Positions 17,964 through 23,348 of a stretch of 23,348 nucleotides of DNA are shown one piece after another. Made by a program: the position numbers and the translations under genes. The notes under the pieces are model-generated. The model worked only from the letters and a program-made list of their open reading frames with translations. It was not told where the DNA came from and did not search any database. Every line of letters begins with the position of its first letter. Positions within the stretch are counted from its first letter, which is position 1. Source of the DNA: Prasinococcaceae sp. CCMP 1430 (taxonomy: Eukaryota > Prasinodermophyta > Palmophyllophyceae > Prasinococcales > Prasinococcaceae); the NCBI GenBank assembly GCA_013416795.1, contig RQSC01000023.1, positions 91,861-115,208 of the forward strand. Reading direction: 5' to 3'.

Positions 17964-18164
17964 GCGTCGCGAGGCGGCGTGCCCGGGGCGATTACTTGCC
18001 TCGATGCCAATGCCGCGCGCGACCCAGCAGGGACATTGCTCATGCGGCGGGGCTTGTCCGGAATAGGCGCTGTACGCAACGCTCAAGTCCTCTGCGCGGG
18101 ACACCCCTGCGCACAACTGCCAGCTTCAACGTACGTGAGCCGATCTCATACGCCACGCGACCAC

Positions 18165-18208
18165 ATGACGGCACCGCCACAAATCCTCAGAGGACGGCGG
18201 ACGCCCGA
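18165..18208 (+). promoter_or_regulatory. Candidate SECIS element (form 2) of the glutathione peroxidase mRNA
   Basis: A SECIS recruits SBP2/EFSec so that UGA is read as selenocysteine. Here the quartet ATGA is at 18165-18168 and the matching GA at 18207-18208. Helix II pairs GGC (18170-18172) with GCC (18203-18205), and CCGCC (18174-18178) with GGCGG (18196-18200). The unpaired AAA is at 18181-18183, 12 nt after ATGA, the usual spacing. A mini-stem TCCT/AGGA (18184-18187 with 18191-18194) caps it, as in form 2 SECIS. Lower-stem support is ACCA (18160-18163) with TGGT (18216-18219). It was found by eye, with no energy calculation. Confidence 0.75.
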
Positions 18209-18219
18209 CAAGTTATGGT

Positions 18220-18781
18220 GACGGGCCGCGCGGCAGTAATACGAGGCCGGCAGCATTCAGCAGGGAATCCGGCCCGCCAGTAGTTGCAATGCGGGAAAGG
18301 AAAGTAACAAAGATGCAGATACTTCGCCGAGAAGTAGTACTACTGGAAGTACAGATGGGGAGGGCACTGGCAGGTCACCGCGCCTAGATTTATCGGCAGG
18401 AATGAGGTTAGGTGGGCGCAGCGGCGTGTGGCGGCTGGCTGGAACCTAGGAAAAGTTTGTACAGTACACGTGCGCATGCAACCGAGATCGAAGGCTGATA
18501 ACGGTCGCGCGTGTGAGCATGCGGGGAGTGTGTGCTCCGACGCATGAGCGCGTGCCACGTGCACACAAGCATGTGGCAGTTGATTCGGATTCGAATAGCA
18601 GCCCAGTGTGGTAGTTGCCGGCGCGGGTGCGCCCATGCGTTAGTTGATTGGATGGATGTGGTTGAGTGGGACCGAGGAGCGTGTCGGTGCGCCGGTGCGC
18701 TGCGGCGGGTGCCACAACGCCTGCTCCGCGCATCCGCAGCCCCACTTCCTGCCCCGCTTCGCAAGCCTTTCCGCAGCGATC
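18220..18781. other. Intergenic region, nothing recognised
   Basis: This lies between the selenoprotein 3' UTR and the SnoaL-like gene. It is less GC-rich than the genes, with a purine-rich stretch around 18295-18360. No ORF with protein-like composition, RNA gene or clear repeat is visible. It should contain the peroxidase polyadenylation site and the promoter of the next gene. Confidence 0.5.
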
Positions 18782-19901
18782 ATGGCAGCAGCGACTCGGA
18801 TGCGCGCGACGTGCGCCGTGCCGCGGCCCGGAGCGCGCGGCGCGCGGCGCGCAGCGACCCGCGCAGTGACTGGGGCGCCTGGGGCAGAGGTGTCGACAGG
18901 CGCCGCGTCGGACTTCTCGGACGAGCGGCTGCTCGAGATGACTGTGGCATTCAACGACGCGCAGCGGGGTGCCAAGGACCCGTCCTTGCTGGGTGCGTTC
19001 GTGCGAGCGTGGGGGGAGCCCGCGTGGCGCGCCTGACGACGCTCGCGCGGATCCTGTCCGTGCCCTGCCCTCCCTTGAGCACAGCGCGCAGCAGCTCTGA
19101 CGCGAGCGACCGCACGCTCGAACGCGCTCGCAGCCGACAAGTTCTTTTTCATCGGGTCGGTGGTCGACCCGCTGGATAAAGACGCGTTCCTGCGCGCATA
19201 CAAGAGGTGCGTGCTCTCAGGCTGTGTGGTCTCCCTTATCGCTCCATGTGTTGTGTATCGCGTACGAGCGCGCGCTCTCCTTCCTCGAGTCCCCCCTGCT
19301 ATCGCGCACCCCCGCATGTGCATATGCGGTGCTGACAGGTCTTGCCGCGCCGCTCATCTCCGCGCGAGCTGACACACAAACAGCTTCGGCTTTGAGGACG
19401 CCTTTCCCGACAATGAGGAGAACGTCTTCGGAATGACGGTCGACCCGCTGGTGCCCAACTGCGTGTGGTTCATGACGCGCTTCAAGGTACGCAGTGCAGG
19501 CGCTCACACGTGCTGCGCATGGATGGATCCATCGCTGTGCCTCGCCGAACTGCGCGGGCGCGGGCGCCGACGCGCGGGCGCTGTGCTAACGGCGCGGCTC
19601 GCGCGCGCAGGGCACGCATACCGGCACGCTGTCTGGGTCCTTCGAGGCAACCGGTAAGTTCGTCGAGCTTCCTCCCACCATCTCGAGCGTCCACTTCGAC
19701 AGCGAGGGAAAGGTGACCAAATTTACATCAGGCTACCCCGCCGACCGCACGCAGGGCAACAGCGGCGGGCTCACGGGTTTCTTCGGCATCCTGTATGCCA
19801 TCGGCAAGCCGCTGCCCTTCCGCGAGGCCCGACCCTACAAGCCCTCACTGCGTTTCCGCTTCTTCCGCGCATTCGGCCAGCTCTTCCAGCGGGACGACTG
19901 A
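18782..19901 (+). CDS. SnoaL-like (NTF2-fold) protein, probably plastid-targeted
   Basis: Four exons join in phase to 225 residues: 18782-18992, 19134-19206, 19384-19486 and 19611-19901. The introns are 141, 177 and 124 nt with donors GTGCGT, GTGCGT and GTACGC and acceptors CGCAG, AACAG and CGCAG. The first ~45 residues (MAAATRMRATCAVPRPGARGA) are Arg/Ala/Thr-rich and poor in acids, as in transit peptides. The body reads ADKFFFIGSVVDPLDKDAF, FGFEDAFPDNEENVFGMTVD and WFMTRFKGTHTGTL, then ATGKFVELPPTISSVHFDSEGKVTKF. It ends GGLTGFFGILYAIGKPLPF. The order W...F..THTG......TGK.V..P....F....GKV is that of SnoaL-like/NTF2-like domains, a cone-shaped fold used by cyclases and small-ligand binders. 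The GGL.G.FGILYAIGKPLPF tail is, from memory, typical of algal members. The substrate is unknown. Confidence 0.78.
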
Positions 19902-20859
19902 GCGCGGCCCCGAGCGCACGCACGCTGCCGCCACCGACGCGGCAGCGCGCTCCCGCCGTACCAAGCGCCGCCGCCCGATCACAAGCCCCCTAGGCCGCGC
20001 GTACATTGATCGCTTGCTTCCCCTGTGTGGATATCATCAACGTATTTATTGTCCCGACTGAAGCACAGCCGCCTCTGGACTGCCCATAGGCCACACCCAC
20101 AGGAGCGGCGCGGCGCAGGCGGCGCTGCGCGGCACTGCTGCCGCCAGGCCGAGCAGTCGGCGAGCACGGCGCCTCACTACCTCCCAACAGACACGCTCGG
20201 GGTGGGGGTGGAGGAGGATGGTGTAGTCGAAGGTGAGAGGAGCGGCCCGGAGCCTGGCTGGGGAGGGGCCGGGGGGGGAGCGGACGCCCGCGCTCTCGGA
20301 CGCACACCCCCTCCGCCTCGTCCGAAATTTGCGCGGCGAGTCAGCGGCCTGTTTACCTGCGCAACGACCCGTCGCAGCGCCCCGCGCGCGGCGATCGGAT
20401 CCCGCGCCGGGAAAAAACGGAGCCCGCCGCGGACCCAAAACGCCGCGCAGGCACCACGTACATACGTACGTTCGCACAGGTACGCTGTAGAATTCCTAGG
20501 TCAAATCGAACGTATTTCAAAACACGCAAACGAATGAGGGAGGTCCGCACGTCAAAGCGCATTGGGAGAGCGGAGCGCAGGTCAAATCGCATTGAAGTCC
20601 GAGAATTTATTTGAGTTCCCTCGGGCAAGTCCGCGGGGCCGCGGCCGATGGGGAACGCGCGCGCCGGCATGCCGGGCGCGGGGCGGGCGCGCGATGCGTG
20701 TGAGTGAGCGCACTCACTCCCGCGCGCGCGTGCTCCCCCTCTCCCTCGCTACCCCTCTTTTGCGCGCTGGCGGCGCCGCGGTGCCACACGGGGCGGCAGG
20801 CACGGGGCGTGCCCCGCCCGGCCACAGCAGCAGTGCTCTGGTCTGTCTCGCTTCGCGCA
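19902..20859. other. Intergenic region with short GTCAAA repeats
   Basis: No supported gene lies in this ~960 bp between two plus-strand genes. A lower-GC patch at 20450-20610 holds three related short repeats: ggtcaaatcg at 20499-20508, gtcaaagcgcattg at 20551-20564 and gtcaaatcgcattg at 20581-20594. The last two are 30 bp apart with one mismatch, and they may be promoter elements of the next gene. A G-rich tract is at 20262-20282. Confidence 0.45.
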
Positions 20860-22348
20860 ATGCCCGGCGTGCGCGGGCCAGTCGCGCTCGCGGCGCTGTT
20901 CTGCGCGGCCGCGTGCGGAGCGGCCGCCGGCGAGCAGCTGCCGAGCAGCTCGTCCGAGGACTGCTCGAACCCTTTCGGGCCCGAGCCCAGCGAGCGCGCA
21001 CGGCTGATCAGCTGCTTTGACGACGCCTCGATCGTCGCGCAATATGACAGCGACCTCTTCCTGGCCGAGGCCGTCACCGGCGCGATCGAAGAGATCGAGG
21101 GCACCACCAAGGGGCTCATGTTCGCCTTTACAGTGCAGGTGCGCGAAGAACGAACGAGCCAGTGGCGTCGCCGCGCTGGCGCCGTTGCCGTCAAGGGCAA
21201 CGGAGACGCGCTGCCTTTGTTTGCGTGCGCGCCAGGGCGCAGCCGGCCCGTGCACGTATGCGCGCTGCTCGCGCGGCTCCTCTTTCTTCGTCGTCGTCGT
21301 GCGAGCGCCTGCTCGCTGACTCAATGTCCTGCCGCACATCACGCCTCTCGTTGCGCAGGCGGACACGGGCGCATGCAACAGCACGACTCTGGGCATTCCG
21401 AGCAAGTTGTGCACCCTGGTCGAGTGCCTGGCAACCACAGAGGCTGCCCTGGGCGACTTCTCGACCTCGCTGCTCGCCGACCCGGCCCAGCTGCCGATCG
21501 GGCCAATTAAGCGCATGTGCGAGGACTGCGTCGACGCCTACCTGAGCCAGCACATCCGATTGGGCACGGGCCCCTTCGAGGGCGGGGCAGGCAGCGGCGC
21601 GGGGTGGCAACTCTACTGCGTGAAGTCCTCTCCCAAGAAGGCCGTATCTCTCCTGACGGCCGGCGGCGGCGGCGGCGGCGGCGCCGGCCCGCGCACCAGC
21701 GCCGGCTCAGGCGGCGGCGCGGGCATGCAGGTCCTCCTCCCGCGCATCGACCCGACCATCGCATGCAGCGGTGGCGGGTGCGGCGTCGAGTCCGACATGG
21801 GCGAGACGAACGCCACCGGCATCGTCAAGGACGCGTGCGACGAGGAGCAGTTCGTCGACGGCATCCGCCGCGTCGAGCGCAGCATCCGCAACTGCGCCAA
21901 CATCGGACGTCTCAGCCTGCGCGGCGGCGGCGGTGCCGGCGGCGGCGTGGAAAACACCGAGGATGGCGCTGACGCGCTGCTCTACCGCTTCAGCACCGGC
22001 TTCTCCTTCGGCTTCGGGCCGAACCCGATTCCGGGGGGAGGCGGCGACGGCAACCAGACGTGTGCCCAGTTGTACAGCACCCAGCTGTGCGACAACGCCG
22101 GCTTCCCTCCGTCGGGGCGTGACTCCTACCAGCTGTGCGAATGCCCCGTCACGCAGCTCTACTCGCCGCCCCCGTACGCGTACAACTGCACCAACGGCCC
22201 CATCCCGCCGCCCGAGCAGCCCGTGACTGCCGCCGAGATCGCCGCCAACTGCGAGGAGTGGTGTCCAGGCGTGGTCATCGATCCGGACACCAATGAGCCG
22301 TGCGCTCCACTCCCCGAGTGTGCGAACTGCCCATATACGTTTGAGTGA
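20860..22348 (+). CDS. Secreted Cys-rich protein with Gly-rich linkers, unknown family
   Basis: Exons 20860-21138 and 21359-22348 join in phase 0 (422 residues). The 220-nt intron has donor GTGCGC and acceptor TTGCGCAG. The N-terminus MPGVRGPVALAALFCAAACG is a clear signal peptide, cut probably near AAAGEQL. The mature protein begins with helical segments ending in cysteines (CFDDASIVAQYDSDLFLAEAV, CNSTTLGIPSKLC, MCEDCVDAYLSQHI). It then alternates with pure Gly linkers (TAGGGGGGGAG, LRGGGGAGGG, GGGGDGNQ) separating small Cys-containing modules. The C-terminal ~90 residues are Cys/Pro-rich (QLCECPVTQLYSPPPYAYNC, CEEWCPGVV, CANCPYTFE). Several N-x-S/T sequons are present (CNST, NAT, NQT, NCT). 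A cell-wall or extracellular matrix role is plausible but inferred from composition. An upstream in-frame ATG at 20704 would bury the signal peptide and is less likely. Confidence 0.8.
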
Positions 22349-22618
22349 TAGAGCTATTGCCCGCGCCCGAAGGAGAGCTGCCTGCCCAGGCGCTGCCGGC
22401 CAGCACTGGCTTGAGGGTCATGAGTGCTTCAGTAAGCCTCCGTGACATCGCGCGAGTGCACACGCACGCACGCGAGCGTCTAGAGCGAACGGTCCGCGCT
22501 CGTGCTCACAGACACGCACGCACGCACAACAATCGCAAGACAGACGCACGCTTGCCCCTCCGAGGGTGTACGCGCCAGCCAGCGCTCGTTCGCGCGCGCC
22601 GCGGACGCCGGGCGTCGC
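22349..22618. other. Short convergent intergenic region
   Basis: This lies between the stops of the Cys-rich gene and the cupin gene. It contains short CACGCA/ACGCAC runs at 22455-22530 and no coding pattern that I can support. Confidence 0.5.
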
Positions 22619-23047
22619 TCAGAAGGGCCCCGGAGCGTCGACTGTGGGCGCGAAGTCCGCGCACTGCACGATGAGCTGGCTGCAGCCCTCCTCGCCGCAG
22701 CCCGAGTAGTGCTGCGGGACCTTCGCGGCGGGGCTGGCCGCGACGTTGTCCTGGAAGAGGAGCGAGCCCGCGGGGAGCTCAACGCGCGTGCCGTCGCTCA
22801 CCTCCACCCACCACGACCCCGCGAGCGTGACCACCCACTGCGCGGCCGGCGCGGGGTGCCACGGGTTGTCAAAGCCGGGCGGCAGCGTCGTGAACACGGT
22901 GGAGCTCGCCGCGGGCAGGCCGTCCGTGCGCACGCGCTGCGGGGCGTTGGAGTACGCCGCGTCGGCGAGGCCGCCCATCTCGCAGCGCGACACGTGCGTC
23001 TCGCCCGCGGCGTCCGCCCACAGGTGCACGTACCGCACCGCGTCCGC
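22619..23047 (-). CDS. Cupin-domain protein, 3' exon (5' part not resolved)
   Basis: The stop TGA is at 22621-22619. Reading from about 23047 the exon encodes ADAVRYVHLWADAAGETHVSRCEM, a linker, FTTLPPGFDNPWHPAPAAQW, VVTLAGSWWVEVSDG, VELPAGSLLFQDNVA and HYSGCGEEGCSQLIVQC. The beta-strand pattern, with W-H-x-A-P..QWVVTL.G...V..SDG......PG..L...D, is that of a single-domain cupin (RmlC-like barrel). The usual HxH pair is reduced to one His, and the second motif has QDN instead of H..N, so metal binding and catalysis are doubtful. A weak acceptor (GCGGAG at 23048-23053) follows a CA-repeat intron. The first exon could lie at 23275-23348 (reading SHTSPLARALCGAD before a GTGCGC donor) or outside the window. 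Confidence 0.7.
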   Translation of the reverse strand, partial: ADAVRYVHLWADAAGETHVSRCEMGGLADAAYSNAPQRVRTDGLPAASSTVFTTLPPGFDNPWHPAPAAQWVVTLAGSWWVEVSDGTRVELPAGSLLFQDNVAASPAAKVPQHYSGCGEEGCSQLIVQCADFAPTVDAPGPF

Positions 23048-23100
23048 CTCCGCCGCCCCCGCCGACGGCCGGCACGCGCCGCGCGATCGCGCGCGCGGGG

Positions 23101-23265
23101 GCGTGCGTGCGTGCGTACGTGCGTGTGTGTGTGTGTGTGCCTGTGTGTGTGTGTGTGTGCCTGTGTGTGTGTGCGTGCGTGCCCGTGTGCCGTGTGTGTG
23201 TGCCTGTGTGTGTGCGTATGTGTGTGTGTGTGCCTGTGTGTGTGCGCGTGCGTGTGTGTGCGCGC
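23101..23265. repeat. GT/GC microsatellite in an apparent cupin-gene intron
   Basis: A tract of GT repeats is regularly broken by GCCT units (gtgtgcctgtgtgt), giving interspersed CACAG on the minus strand. Each CACAG is a potential 3' splice acceptor for the cupin gene, so acceptor choice there is ambiguous. Confidence 0.9.
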
Positions 23266-23348
23266 GCGCGCACATGTCGGCGCCACAGAGCGCGCGCGCG
23301 AGCGGCGAGGTGTGCGACTGGCGCCGGCGCCGGGACGGGGCGGGCGCA

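Noticed and set aside
22869-23286. His/Thr-rich proteins encoded over the GT repeat
   Set aside because: Simple repeat translated in three frames; no conserved sequence until the cupin exon begins.
1-23348. tRNA or rRNA genes
   Set aside because: I saw no cloverleaf, A/B box pair or rRNA core sequence on either strand, though short RNAs could be missed by eye.

Overview
This is nuclear DNA from a eukaryote. It is very GC-rich, and most genes carry short spliceosomal introns (about 70 to 230 nt). These introns begin GT, usually GTGCGC, and end CGCAG or similar. Intron-stripped reading frames rejoin cleanly in phase in at least eight genes. The high GC content, compact gene spacing, a selenocysteine glutathione peroxidase with a SECIS candidate, CA/CG-dominated introns and secreted Cys-rich proteins suggest a unicellular marine alga such as a haptophyte or pelagophyte. 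That placement is inference, because no rRNA or other marker is present. Two single N bases (5385 and 16732) look like scaffold gap placeholders, and gene structures break at both.

Layout, left to right. 169-1040 (+) is a SAP-domain, NOL7/UTP16-like nucleolar protein with a reading-frame break. 5249-1241 (-) is a 1261-residue low-complexity protein with a PP1-docking motif and an Ala-rich coiled coil. 5280-5384 (+) is an orphan piece of the ELP3 acetyltransferase domain that ends at an N. 5386-7775 (+) is an HTTM (gamma-carboxylase-like) membrane protein lacking its 5' end. 9480-7780 (-) is an unrecognised Ala-rich protein whose stop lies 4 bp from the HTTM stop. 11012-9692 (-) is an Asp/Asn-hydroxylase-like 2OG oxygenase with an N-terminal membrane anchor. 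11634-12491 (+) is an intronless TLC-domain membrane protein. 12800-14499 (+) is glutamate decarboxylase. 15421-14813 (-) is a Cys/His/acidic secreted-type protein. 15420-16606 (+) is an unknown protein with FG[KR]S repeats, running into CA microsatellites and the second N. 17098-17963 (+) is the selenoprotein glutathione peroxidase, with a SECIS candidate at 18165-18208. 18782-19901 (+) is a probably plastid-targeted SnoaL-like protein in four exons. 20860-22348 (+) is a secreted Cys- and Gly-rich protein. 23047-22619 (-) is the 3' exon of a cupin protein behind a GT/CA microsatellite.

There is no operon logic here; neighbours look functionally unrelated. The most striking feature is in the glutathione peroxidase. 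An exact, in-frame 81-bp tandem duplication covers the active site, so the genomic frame has two UGA codons in the canonical NVAGL-U-GTT context. The duplicated unit contains AAG|GTGGCG. Splicing from the GT of copy 1 to the AG of copy 2 would therefore remove exactly one unit and restore a normal enzyme. The locus is either a double-selenocysteine protein, a newborn intron made by duplication of an AGGT site, or an assembly artefact.
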